A stretch of DNA of 64,000 bases, taken from NCBI GenBank assembly GCA_965178125.1, contig OZ237765.1, positions 1 to 64,000 of the forward strand, in the 5' to 3' direction. Shown in pieces: positions 35,785 to 46,923 of this stretch. Both the position numbers and the translations under genes were made by a program. The stretch's first letter is position 1; each line of letters opens with the position of its first letter. This stretch comes from Bilabrum cf. latius (Eukaryota > Bigyra: Bicosoecida > Bigyra > Bicosoecida). The notes beneath the pieces were generated by a model. That model did no database searches and was not told where the DNA came from. It saw nothing but the letters and a program-made list of their open reading frames with translations.

Positions 35785-37311
35785 TCAGATGGCCTCGCCC
35801 GCCACGAACCGACTCATGAGAGCGAAGGCCTCCTCCGGGCAGTACCCCGGGACCATGTGTCCGCATGGCTTGCCCACGCCCTTGACCGCGGCGAACTGAA
35901 GGCGGGGCTGACCGTCACCCCCCTCCCCCCCCACCGCTGCCTGCTCCTGACCCCTGGCGGGGGGCACGTCGAATCCCCTGACATAGCCCGCCACCTGCCC
36001 GTCGATCCCCCAGGTGCGCCACGCGCGGCTGCCCCGCGGCTGGAACGGCCCCGAGGCATTCCCGCTGGCGGGCGGGTACCCCAGCCCGTTGATGTTGTAC
36101 TCTGTCCCGATGGTGTTCACGCAGCTGTCACTGGTCCCTGAGTACACGAGGGCGCTGACAGGGGTGCCCGAGTCCGCGAGCGCGCGGTGGTAGTAGGGGG
36201 CCATCGTGGGCAGGTACTGCCGGAAGGAGATGTGCGGGGAACACACGTCCCACTCGAAGCTCTCGGGGCGCACGTGCAGCGCGCTGCGGACATCCGCCCG
36301 CCGGAAGTAGTCCACCTGCGCTGTCACGTTGATGCACGGCACCACCGTCTGCGAGCCCAGCCCGTCTCCCTTGTCCTCCCATCGCAGCGGATGCCCCGCA
36401 CTCGTCAGCGCCGCCATGGTGAAGCAGCCGCCCTGAGGGGAGGGCGCCGCGTTGCACCGCGCCAGGACGTTGTACGGGTTGATACCCACCAGCTGTGCGC
36501 GCATTTGTTCCCTGAGCGCCTCGCAGGCGGGGGAGGATCCCCCCTGGGAGTGGTGCCCCGGACCCCCGTCCATGCTCCCGTTGCACGCCACCACCGCGCG
36601 GTCGTACGTGTCCCCGCTCACGAGCGCGTGCATGCGCATGAAGTCGAAGTAGCGGGACCCGTCGCTGCTATCGAAGGAGGGGTTGCCCACCATGAACTTG
36701 GTCAGGGGAATGCGGGGGGCGTCCTTCTTGCTGTTGCGCTCCTGCACCTTGGTCACCAGCAGAGGGACCGTGTGCCCGCTGTACGACTCGCCCGCCAGCA
36801 CCAGGTCCACGGAGAGCAGCTCGGGGAACTTGCCATAGAAGGACACCAGCGCATCCAAGTTGGTGGCGGCCGCTACGTCGTCGCCCGTCGTGTAGTTGCC
36901 ATCCTTGGCATAGCTGAAACCAACTCCGCACGGGCTCGAGAAGAAGAGCAGAGCGTGGTCCTCCGCCCAGTGCACGGGCCGGAGAGACACCTACGGGCCG
37001 TCAGGACCCTACTGCACTTGGATAGGGCCCATTTCAGTAGTCTCACTGAACGCCATATCGCAGCCTGGGCCGCCTGTGTAAAACTGGACCAGCGCCTTGG
37101 GTTGTTTGCCAGAGGCAGGAGCAAAAAGCCAGTAAAAGATCTGCTTGTTGCCCCCGTCAGCGTCCAAGTACCCGGCCCAGCTCTTCGGGAGGGACTTACC
37201 CTTCGGAAAGAGCGGCAGACTTGACACTAGGTCAGCATCAGGAGAAGCAGAGGCTATCTGAATTGCAGCGGCGACTGCGCATGCAACCGAGATTCTACTG
37301 CCAGCCAACAT
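35785..37311 (-). CDS. Secreted serine carboxypeptidase (S10 family)
   Basis: Single exon, 508 residues, TGA stop. A signal peptide (MLAGSRISVACAVAAAIQIA) precedes the S10 features: TGGPGCD, FFSSPCGVGFSYAKD, catalytic Ser176 in GESYSGH, Asp395 in SGTSDSCVN and His485 in CGHMVPGY. Paired cysteines fit the family disulphides. The enzyme removes C-terminal residues in vacuole or outside the cell. TAGs (plus cta 37009 and 36991) read MGPIQVQxGPDGPxVSLRP, exactly where family members have a short polar loop before the L-N/R-P motif, so neither can be a terminator. Unusual: GGPGCD instead of GGPGCSS, and CGHMVP instead of AGHMVP, so activity should be tested rather than assumed. Confidence 0.92.
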
Positions 37312-37412
37312 ACCTGTTCGGCGGTTCGTAGAAATGCGCGTGCAGATATGGAAGTCTGCGCGTGGATTTGTGGCAATTAGATGCCAATCTACTCGTTTCG
37401 TGGCCGCGCGAA

Positions 37413-38009
37413 ATGCAGGGATCCGGAGGAGTGCGAACTGCAACTTGCGCGCCGCACACTGGAAACACCGAAGACTGCCGATTGCGTGTTGGCGCTGTGC
37501 CTCAGATGAGCCAAGCCGATGGCTTGGGCAAGGATGGTGCATTACGATGGATGTATGAGGGGAACTCTGGCCACACTGCAGAAGACGTACTAACAGGTAA
37601 AGTACGATTGGATGCGACAGACGTGCGGAAATCAGTTGGTCTCCAGAAAGATAACGAAAAGGAGCTGTACTCTTCAAGTTCTTCCAGCTTCATTGGCTCT
37701 TCCATGCTAGGTGCTCGAGCCACAACGCTGGATATCCCACGGCGAGGACAGGGTGCCGGTTAGTCTGCGGAAACCGCCGCAGAAGGCAGCAACGATGCTA
37801 GAGCAGTGGAACAATTGAGAGAATAGATCCGATAGCGCGTGCGGGCGGCCAAGGAGCGAGCTATGGCCGGCGAAGCATCGGTTGGTGGCGAAGGGAGCTC
37901 TGCAAGGGACGCCGTTCGACCAGACATGTAGGACGAGGAGATTCGAGCTGTGCTGCAAGGAGTAGACAGAAAAAATCTAGATGAGTTAGTCTATCGATTA
38001 TTGAGGTAA
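37413..38009 (+). CDS. Possible CWC25-like pre-mRNA splicing factor
   Basis: Frame of 198 residues from ATG 37413 (or 37506) to TAA. The stretch LRWMYEGNSGHTAEDVLTGK resembles the WMY-x-G ... LLGK-R-x-D core of CWC25, a spliceosomal step-I factor. The expected N-terminal CIR motif (SWHP) is not clear; a weak SW lies upstream in the same frame, which is open into the carboxypeptidase start, so a missing first exon or a different identity is possible. The C terminus is helical (LDELVYRLLR). TAGs at 37761, 37824, 37833 and 37929, two of them in VEQLRExIRxRVRAAKERA, a natural helix with Gln. It lies head-to-head with the carboxypeptidase gene. Confidence 0.5.
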
Positions 38010-38106
38010 CCCCTGGTCGGTCATGGCTGACGCCGTTTGCTGTGCCTGTACATGCTATCACATACCATCGTATTCGCCCAGCAATCTTGAATAGATAGAC
38101 GCTGTA

Positions 38107-40404
38107 TTAAACAACATTCCCCCGCGGTTCATACCCAGCTACCCCGCGCTTGGTCCTGGCCCTAGCCCCGCCGCTGCCACTTCCTCTGGCAGCAGCATTT
38201 CCCATCTCGTGGCCTAGCCGGAACAACCCATCCACACCATCTCGCCGCAAGATCCGCACCCAGCGCCGCTGCAGCTGCTCCAGCACAGGCCCGAACTGCA
38301 TGTAGGCGGGCTCCTCCTCGGGCCCAGGCAGCCTGCCCGCCGCTGGCCCCCAGCCTGCTCGCACACCCCCACCCCCTCCCTTCTTGCCCTCCTCCTCCTC
38401 GAGGAGGAGAGGTGGATCCAGGGTGCGGGGCCGCCACCAGCGCTGGATTAGGTCTGTGCCCAGTCGCAGGAATAGCTCTAGCACGGCCGCAATGCAGTGC
38501 ACCTCAGTATCCCTCCGGTCTAGTGGGGGCAGGGGCCCTCCCTCTCCTGCCGGCTCCCTGGCCCTTGAGACACGGCTCGAGCTCGGGCGTCCCATGGGCG
38601 GGACTGTGTCTGCCCTCACCCCGGGCTCCAGTGCGACCATTTCATCGCGTTGTTCCCTGAATACCCCCCTGCTGGCCCTCCTCCTCCTCCTTCCCCTTCT
38701 CCTGAGGCCCTGCCCCGCATCCCCCTCGGGGTCATCTTCTCGCTCGTGCCGCAAGGTAGATGCTTTGCTGCCGCTGGGCCCGAACAGGTCCTCCATATCG
38801 TCTTCATCTTCATCTTCATCTTTGTCTCCATGTTCACCCTGACTACTGCTTTTCGGTTCCGAATCGGGCGCCCTGTCCATGTCCCCACCCACAGCACACT
38901 GCACGCCCATCGCAGTACGCACCACCTCGAGGACCTGGGGGGATGCCCCCACCCACTACCCCTCGGCACCACCCCCCTCCAGTCCCCAGTCCACGAACAA
39001 GCCATCCAGCGCGGGCCTGTACAGCTCTGAGGACCCCTTACCGGCTGGCGCACTGTCCTGACGAGCGCCTCGAACACACCAGTGCAGGACCGACAGCAAC
39101 GCGGCCGACAACGGAAACCCGCGGGTGGGCAGCGTCTCACGTGACGAGTGCAGCCGTGCCCAGCCCCGCCTCTACTCCCAGAACACGGCCAGTCCAAGCA
39201 GCCCCAGCCTGCCCAGCGATCTGAAGTCAGGCGCGCAATCGAACCTCTGAAAGCCCAGCATCTCCCAGCCTGCAGAGGAGGGGCACCGCATGATCGCTGG
39301 CACTGGCACTGGCACTGGCAGTGGCGCAGATCCAGGGGCGCCGTTGTTCGCCTGTTCCTCAGCTGCACTCACCGTGCAAGGAGGGGGCGAGTCCTACCTG
39401 CAGCCCGCCCTCCAGAGCCTGAGCAATAGCGCACCTTCCCTGGCAGCGGAAGACGCGTCCATCCGACGAGCGGCTGCCGTGGCTGCAGGGTCACCAGTCT
39501 GTTCACCACTCTCCTGTGCCTATGACCACCCCTTCGCAAGTACCCCTGCCCCCTCGCCCTGCACCAGCCTGGCACGTGCATGCCCCTCCCCCTGCACCAG
39601 CCTGGCACGGGCATGCCCCTCGCCCTGCACCAGCCTGGCACGTGCTCGCACCAACACGTTGGCCACTGGCACGGCGGCCAGTTCTCGCATTGCTTTTGCG
39701 GCGATGGAAGCACGGATGATGGTACGGATACCTCTTCGGATGACCCCAGCGATGCGCCCCCGCGGTAGGGTGCCAGTGCCAGTGCCAGTGCCAGTGCCAG
39801 TGGTCATGAGTGCATCCTGGTGGGCAGGGAGAGGCAGAGGGAGGCCCAGGGAGAGGCACAGGAGGGCCTGGGCAGCAGATGTCCATCTGCCCGCGTTAAA
39901 ATCGGATCGAAACGCGTGTCGCAGTGACTCGGTAGCTCGATAGGCTCTGCTGCGCTGCACCTCACAGGTGCTCGAGAGGCTGGCCAATGCGCAGTGTCGC
40001 TAAGCAGGCGGCACCCGTCCCATTGCCTTCCACTGTCCCAATGACCGGTGACATGCGCACGCGCCTTCTAAACACTGCGCTAGTGAAGTGCACCCTTGCC
40101 CGATGTTGATGTCGCTTGAATCAGAGGCATTTGTACCACACAGCAGGGCTGCCCAGCATGCCATGCGCTCTTCGTCCCGAAAGTACTCCGAGTCTAGTTC
40201 ACGTACCGCCCCTTCAGGAAGCATACATATAATATCAGGCAATATCGCGTGCAGTGCTGATGTGATATCATCCATGCGTAGGGCAGCGTAGCTGTTTCCC
40301 AACAGTTCGAGCTGAATGGTACTTCGCTGCTGCCCGAGCCATCTTCGAAGTGTAAGCGGCGCAGCCCCGCATGCGGCTATGGCAAAGATAGGATACGCGT
40401 CCAT
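38107..40404 (-). CDS. Uncharacterised protein with helical repeats (weak TAF1A/Rrn11 resemblance)
   Basis: Single exon of 765 residues, TAA stop. Start MDAYPIFAIAACGAA. After the N-terminal domain come RATESLRHAFRSDFNAGRWT and AAQALLCLSLGLP, reminiscent of the TPR-like helices of TAF1A/Rrn11, then WEMLGFQRF and an acidic Ser-rich region (KDEDEDEDDMEDLF). The resemblance is too weak to name the gene. Repeated LVQGEGHARAR units (39540-39660) and Val-Pro runs are DNA-repeat derived. TAGs (plus cta 40000, 39520, 39394, 39172 and 38956), for example GWSxAQESGEQ. The first 23 codons exist as a decayed copy at 48.8 kb. Confidence 0.6.
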
Positions 40405-40428
40405 GCTCCGTGTATGGGGCTTAGTCTA
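40405..40428. promoter_or_regulatory. 24-bp gap between divergent start codons
   Basis: The minus-strand gene starts at 40404 and the proposed first exon of the ankyrin gene at 40429, so promoter and 5' leaders must overlap coding sequence or the ankyrin start lies elsewhere. A related copy of this whole region is found at 48.7-49.0 kb. Confidence 0.35.
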
Positions 40429-43012
40429 ATGCTTGTGTTGCATTGCTGCAAGGCATTTTTTGTGCATTCGGAGCCGAGCCAGTCCCAGTGCGGCTCCTTT
40501 CACAGGGACTTTTGTCGGTATGTAAGATGAAATGCATGCTCGTAGCGTAGATACAATTGGTGGTTATAGTTGCTAAGATTTCGAAGTCCATACACGGGCT
40601 TTGGATCTGCTAGAATCTTTATGGCGAGTAATTAAACATGGTTCGGCGAGCAGTGCCTGGTCCCAACGAATGCCACAAAGCAATTATTTTTGCAGGAGCA
40701 CGAGCCGGCGAGATGTTAAGAAGCTGCATGGTAGTGCAAGCAGCGGAGACTTGGAGGCAACCACCTTTCTCTTGAAGACGGGGATAGATCCGAACTGCAA
40801 GTTCCCGTTCGTGAGAACAATGATATCAGCTCAATCCAGAGACGTAAAATGGTCGCCTATCCTTGGCTTAATTCATTGACTTTCAGTCTAGTACGCAAAT
40901 GCTTCCTCGGAGATGCTTTCTAGTCCACGTGCCGCAGATGCCGAGATCACCTACAGCAATTCAACTGGCAGCCCGTGCTGGCCACATCGAGATCATAAAG
41001 GTGCTGGCCGCCGCTGGAGGCCATGTTGATGCTGAATACGAGGTGAGAATGCCCTAGATATGTGTCCGCCTCCCATTCCTCGGAGATGCCATACGGGAGC
41101 AGGTACCTGCAGCAAGCGCCGTTACTTCTGTCCTCTGCACACCCCTTGGTCACTTGTCACACCCCGCAGGATACTACTGCGCCATTGCACATGGCAGCAG
41201 TGGGCAATCAGGCCCCAGCCATCTAGACCCTCATCGAGCTAGGGGCGAGGCCGGAGGCCAAGGACGAGGTGAGGAGGGTGCTCGCTCAATCTAGTGGAGC
41301 AGGCGCGCGGAAGGGCGAGAGGGGAGATTTCGTATCGCCAACCCCCAAAGCCTGATGCTGCCTGTTCTGTCGTATGGCCATGATGGATCGCCTGGTGGGG
41401 CAGGCGTACCTTTGAAGCATAGCCTTCTGGCCACACCTCCCAGTCAGGATTGTGTGGGTGGTCCCGCCACTTATTACATTGCGCATCACTCGGAAAATGT
41501 CACATCTTCATGTCCAGTAAACCCGACCGCCCGCAGTTTGGCTGGACACCCCTCCACGTCGCCGCCATGAGGGGGGGTCTGGACGCATGCAAAGCGCTCC
41601 TGCAGCACTGCCCCGAGCCCAACTCGACGGGCAAGGTGAGAGCGCATTCGTCTCATAGCATACACTTTCCTTTCCGTCCCACCGTCCCACCGTCCCACCG
41701 TCCCACCGTCCCACCGTCCCACCGTCCCACCGTCCCACCGTCCCACCGTCCCACCCTCCCACCCTCCCACGACCCCTCCATTCGACCGACCCATGCAGGC
41801 AGACATAACTCCCACCATGTGGGCTGCAGCCAACGGGCACCTGGATATACTCCGGGCCATGATGGAAGCAGGGGGTGACATTACCTGCAAGAATATCGTG
41901 AGTACAAGTATTGCGTGCACTTTGCAAGCACTAAAAAGCCCTCTAGGCTAGATCTAGGGAGTAACCGGCAGTCACCTGTGATCAGGCGCCAGCGTCTACC
42001 CCGATTTGCAAGCCACTTCAGTCTAAATTCGTCGCACCTTGCAGTTTGGTAGGACACCTCTGCACATGGCGGCGCAGGACGGCAGTGCGAGCACTCTGGA
42101 TGCATTGCTTCATGCGGGGGCGGATTTGGAGGCGATTGATCACGTGAGGACCATAGCTGCCAACGCAGACGCTCCCAGTGCGTAGCGATCGCATCCATCG
42201 TATCTAGTGCATCCATCCAGCGGGCGCATGGCACTTCGTCCCCCTCGCAAAGTGCTTGTAGCCTTTCGTTTACAATCGTCTACTATATCGCACTCGTCAC
42301 GGTTCATCGCACTCGCCACAAGTTCGTAGGAGTCTAAGACCCCTCTAATGTCGGCATGTTCTGACAGTGCAGGAGGCACGGCCGCCCTACTGATCGCAGC
42401 AGGGGCTGTGAGTAGATCGCGTGCACCGCCATTCCACCCACCTGGCGGTTCACCACGGCCCCATATCTACACACAGGTTTGCCCTCCTTTTACCCATTGT
42501 TGCAGGATATGTCCCCCCTACGTGCGATGAGCACCCCCGTTGCTTGTGCATGCAAGGAGTGCGGGTTCGAACCTCGGTCCTGCATCGAGGCTTTACTAGC
42601 CATGAGTCCCGAGTGGCACAGGGACCAAGCGACCCCCCTGGTGCGCTGGCGGCTGCGGAGGGGGGGTATGGCGCGGTGGAGGCGGGCCTTCGAGGCGCAC
42701 AGGGATGCTCGGCTGGTCTTCCGGGCGGCACGTGATGGCCGGCCGCTGGAGCTGCAGAAGCGGCTGCGGCTGGGGGCCAAGGCAGGCGGGCTGGAGCTGA
42801 AGGGCGAGGTGGAGACAGAGGCAGGGGAGGTGAAAGTGGTGGGCCCACTGGAGGCAGCCCGGCTGGGGGAGCATGGCGAGTGTGTGAGGCTGCTACTGGA
42901 GCAAGGCGGCGCCACTGGCATGATGCAAACGCACAGCGCCGCCTCCAGCAGTCGTACCGGTGAACTAGGTGCGTCGGAGACCCAGGGCCCGTTGAATTCG
43001 GATCCTCAGTGA
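40429..43012 (+). CDS. Ankyrin-repeat protein 1, one exon per repeat
   Basis: Nine exons: 40429-40517, 40696-40810, 40938-41042, 41170-41268, 41537-41635, 41799-41897, 42045-42143, 42330-42407, 42506-43012; 429 residues, TGA stop. Each middle exon encodes one ankyrin repeat, e.g. FGWTPLHVAAMRGGLDACKA and FGRTPLHMAAQDGSASTLDA, four of them exactly 99 bp in phase 0. A TAG (41224) sits in helix 2 of a repeat (APAIxTLIELGA), where ankyrins favour K/R/Q. The C-terminal exon has a basic domain and FRAARDGRPLELQKRLRLG, also found in ankyrin protein 3. Introns run gtgag...cag. The first exon and the acceptor of exon 8 are the least certain. Binding partner unknown. Confidence 0.75.
41676..41772. repeat. 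8-bp microsatellite in an ankyrin intron
   Basis: About twelve units of gtcccacc, the last ones degrading to ctcccacc, lie within the intron between exons 5 and 6 of ankyrin gene 1. Confidence 0.9.
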
Positions 43013-43801
43013 TCCTACTGGTGTGGCTTCTTCGAGGTCCACAGGGTTGATGGTGATTGCCCTGCCTTCCTCAAAACCCCTGTCGTGGGCATGCATCTGT
43101 CTTTTCGAGAGGACCATGTCGTTGGCGTAGAGCACCGCCGGCTCGCCCTCCCCACCAACTGGACCCGTTGGGCACCATTTGGAGCCGGCGCCTTTGCCAG
43201 CGCAATCCCGACCACTTGACTGTCAGGATCTCCGGTAGCGAGCCATGCGAGCCTTCGTTTTGTATGTTGCGTGCCAACAGTTCTGCACGTCTGGTAAAAG
43301 TCAAGCATACACGCCATGGGGTGCTGCTGCCATAGCACTTTTGTGCTTGGAGGGGGTGGACGGTCCGTCCGTAAATAACGTATTGAGATAATCACACGGT
43401 GGACGGTCGCTGGCACCCGCGATTTCCACCCCCTCATCCACCCCCTAGGCCCTAATCCACCCCCCCGTCCACCCCCCCCTCCTCCGATCCGTCCACCCCC
43501 CCTCGCGGGGGTCTGTGCAATGGATGCAGCATTTTCTTGATTATAAACGGCAGAATTCCAAACGTGGCTCTACACACGTACTTGAAACTCTGGTGAGCGC
43601 CAAATAGCATCCTTGCAAATTTATGGATACTTCAATTTAATTTTAATATTGCTGTAGTTCATAGTAGCACCGGAGATTGAGCTACCTTCAGAAGCGGCGC
43701 TACCGGGCCACCGCTGCTGCTACCATATTGTTTCAAAGGATACTCCAACATCTTATTTCCCGCAGAGGTCGCAACTAGGAGTTGACGGGACTTCGACTGC
43801 C
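43013..43801. other. Intergenic; C-rich tract and possible reverse-transcriptase scrap
   Basis: No intact gene. On the minus strand, 43208 down to 43018 reads EPAVLYANDMVLSKRQMHAH then RAITINPVDLEE, which faintly resembles the Y-A-D-D palm motif of non-LTR reverse transcriptases, without any flanking domain. Between 43330 and 43510 the plus strand is a broken C-rich tract (ccacccccc words). AT-rich sequence follows up to the next gene. Confidence 0.4.
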
Positions 43802-46800
43802 ATGGACCGTGCGGGTATCACCCATGACCAACCGGACAGAGCCGCGCTACTCGCAGCAGCAGCTGCAGCTGAATCAGTCTCATTGGATTCACAAGGAGCC
43901 TTAGAAGCTACTGCGGGATAGCTGGCAGTGCCAGCTGCCAGCGGGGCAGGGGCCACTGGCGCCGTCCCGCCGCCGAAGCTCCCCCTAACGGCGGCAGAAG
44001 CGATTAAAAACTTCGGTCAGCTGACAGAGAAATTGAAAGAAGTTGGACACTCATTGGGAATGAGGCCGCCTGTAGTGAGTTTCTCGATCGCTTCGTCCTC
44101 CGACTACACCAAGTGCCTCTGCCTGCTCGAGCCGTGGCTTGGTGTTGGACTCAAGAACTACAAGCCGCAGTGGGGATCAACGGGTAACAGTCGGACTAAC
44201 GAACTACAAAAAACTACCAAAGACGTCCTGGAGCTCATGGGCCACGCTGCCGCGCGAGGCTGGACGGAGGAGCTCGAGGAGATGATGAAGCAGTTGCAGT
44301 TGCCCACACTGTTGGCAATCGATGAACTTGATGTAAGCCAGGCTTCACCAATCTCACCCTTGCAATTTTGACCCATCCCACAGGATACCAGAAGTATTCC
44401 ATACCCCCATACCCCCATACCTTCCTACTCCCCTACCCGCCTACCCCCGCGCCAACACCACTTCCTCCCGCAGGTCCTAAAGCAGGCCTTGAAGATGGGC
44501 ATCGAGGACCTGTCCTGGTTCCTGCGAAAGAACGAAGACAAGCACGAGGTCGCACCCACAGGTGCTGGTGGCTGGGGTGAGGGTGGCTTTGGCTCATCCT
44601 CGTCGAAGGCACGTATCCAGTTCGGCACCGCTGCTCTCCGGTGTGTATAGGCGGGCCGATTAGACCACGCCCAGGTCTTTATAGATGAAATCGTTGTGGG
44701 GACAACGTGCGATTTGGACATGATGGATGCCTGTATCGCCGCTGCTGCTATTGGAGATGTAGCGTTCCTGCGTGAGCACGTCCCGGATACGATACAGAAC
44801 GAGGGCAGTGTGTTCTCTACCAGTCAATTGCATTTCATGTTGCTCCACGCCGTCGAAAACGGACAGAAGGCTGTGTGGGACCAGTTGCTGTCCATGAGAG
44901 AGATTTTGCATGGGGTAATGCTCTATCTGGTCTGCCGGGAGATCGCTCCTGCCTCGATCGAGACTTTGCTCGGCTGGCTCGAGACTCGACGACAAGTGAG
45001 TCTGTGGAGACGGCATACTTTCCTATCGAGACCCGGCCTTGCCCAGTCATGCTACTCCGCACAAAGACCCAAGGATCCGATCAACCTGACGTAGATATGC
45101 TGTACTTCCGTTCACTTCCCCCTCTCCTGCTACACCACAGCTTGAAGCGCTTTGCCTTCTCGCTTCACGTACCGGGCCGGTGGCAGTACTAGCAGCCAAG
45201 TGGATGCTTGCTAACTCCAAGTTCGGCGACGACGTAAGAGCCGCTGGTAGGGCAGTATTCTCGACGTATTGACCATGTTTGCTGCGCAGGAACCCCATCT
45301 CCAGCTCATTGCACCGAACTCGACTCTTGGACACCCTCCGCATCAATTTGCAGAATACTTGGATGTACTGCCCCCTCCGTCATGCCGCCAGTACTGGCAG
45401 CGAGAGCCTGTTTGACCTGCTGGCAGACGCGGGTGCCCCCATGCAGCTGTCCAGGGCGGACGTGAAGGAGGCGTGGATGATTCAGCATGACGCCAGCAAG
45501 GAACCAGCACGCTAGAGTGCGTCGCAGGATGAGACAGAAGGTCTATTTACGTCGAAAACCCCCCTGTCCGCTCGACCGACCCTGGCCCAGCTTGCCGCCA
45601 GAGGTGGTAGCGTGCACATACTACAGCGAGTCAGAGCGTAGCTTGGTGAAGGCGCCTTTCACCCGCCCATTGAGCTGGTGGAGTAGCATGGGTCACTTTT
45701 GTGGATGGCAGTCCGTGAACTACGACTGGAAGCTTGTTCCTTCCTGACCAAAGAGCTGAGCGTGGATTCATACGCACCGCCTGGAGGGTCAGCCGGTAGC
45801 AATGGGGGGGTGATCAAGGCCGCGACCATCGCCTGCATTGAGCGGCTGGAGTTACGAAGGTGGGGGTCTACGTACCAAAGAGACCGTGATGAAGTCAAGA
45901 AGAGCTTCAAAGGCGTGCTGGACGCACTGCTATCAGCAGGCGCCACTATCGATGATATCGATGCTGTGAGGGCGCAGCTGCTGCTACCCACCCCCCATGT
46001 TGGTAAGACGGCTAATCTAGGTACACCTTGTTAACCCCGCCCCACTTCCCCTTTCTGCATCACAGAAAGGCCGAACCCCACTGATGCATGCTGTCGCCGG
46101 AGGGGCCATCCCAGCCGTACGAGAACTCCTAGCAGTCGGAGCTGATCCGCGGCTCACGGACGCCGATGGCCGCAACGTGATTTAGCATGCCACGCCGGAC
46201 CACCGCTTGTTTGAGCTGTTGCTGGATGCTGGGGCGCCCGTCACGATGCCCGATGGCAAGCCATACCCCATTGAGATGTTCTAGGTCGGAGATAAACAGA
46301 CGGTTACTAGGCGCTCGCTGTCGGCCCTCGCCGTGCTGGTGGCCCGAGAGGGGCCCGCCGCCCTGCTGCGTGCTGAGGACCGCTTTGGGGACTATTGCCA
46401 CCTGGAACGTGTGTTCATGGGAGGAACTGAAGTCCAATATGGCGGGTTTGGGCAAAATGAGCCCGCACTCGACTACGAGGAGATCATGGGTCTCCTGCTG
46501 GCCGCCATTCGGGCCATTCCCCAGGCGGCGTGGCAGGAGCGGTAGGTGAGAGCCGTTGCAACCAGCTAAACGTGCCTTCTGCATGGGTAGTTGTAAATAG
46601 TTCCATCTCGATGTGCCAATCACAGCTGGGTTTTTACCATAACCGTTGGCCATCCAACACCGCAGCAGTCGCACGACATACTCAGGCGCGTTCTAAGTCT
46701 ATGCACCGCCTGGTCGGCCCACGCGGTGGGCGTGCTCGCGGGCCGGCTGGACGTGGATCTGAATGGAATCGAGTAGCAGGCCTTTATAGTAAGTCCGCTT

Positions 46801-46827
46801 GATCTGGATGCGTTCGTTGCAGCCTGA
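43802..46827 (+). CDS. Ankyrin-repeat protein 2
   Basis: Six exons: 43802-44332, 44474-44995, 45141-45233, 45354-45965, 46066-46545, 46666-46827; 799 residues, TGA stop. Ankyrin helices include CPLRHAASTGSESLFDLLAD and GRTPLMHAVAGGAIPAVREL. Nine TAGs: 43919, 44648, 45513, 45639, 45684, 46183, 46282, 46543, 46774; contexts such as ALRCVxAGRLDHAQ, LQRVRAxLGEG and ELVExHGSLLW favour Gln. The TAG at 46543-46545 is immediately followed by a gtgaga donor, and splicing yields AAWQERxQSHDILRRV, a continuous helix. A possible extra intron (about 44076-44168, gtgag...ccgcag, length divisible by three) cannot be decided. The repeats here are larger than one exon, unlike protein 1. Confidence 0.7.
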
Positions 46828-46923
46828 TCATAGCACCATGTGCAAGGAGGCTGGGCGATTTGAGCGTGCGACTTGCCAGGCACCAGCTTCCCACTGCACA
46901 CATTCGTGCCGTCTCACTCGTTG

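Noticed and set aside
36187-37224. 345-codon plus-strand frame opposite the carboxypeptidase
   Set aside because: Antisense shadow; the minus-strand frame carries the full S10 signature.
42553-42575. tRNA-like B-box (ggttcgaacc)
   Set aside because: No matching A-box, acceptor stem or anticodon arm; the bases encode part of an ankyrin-protein exon.
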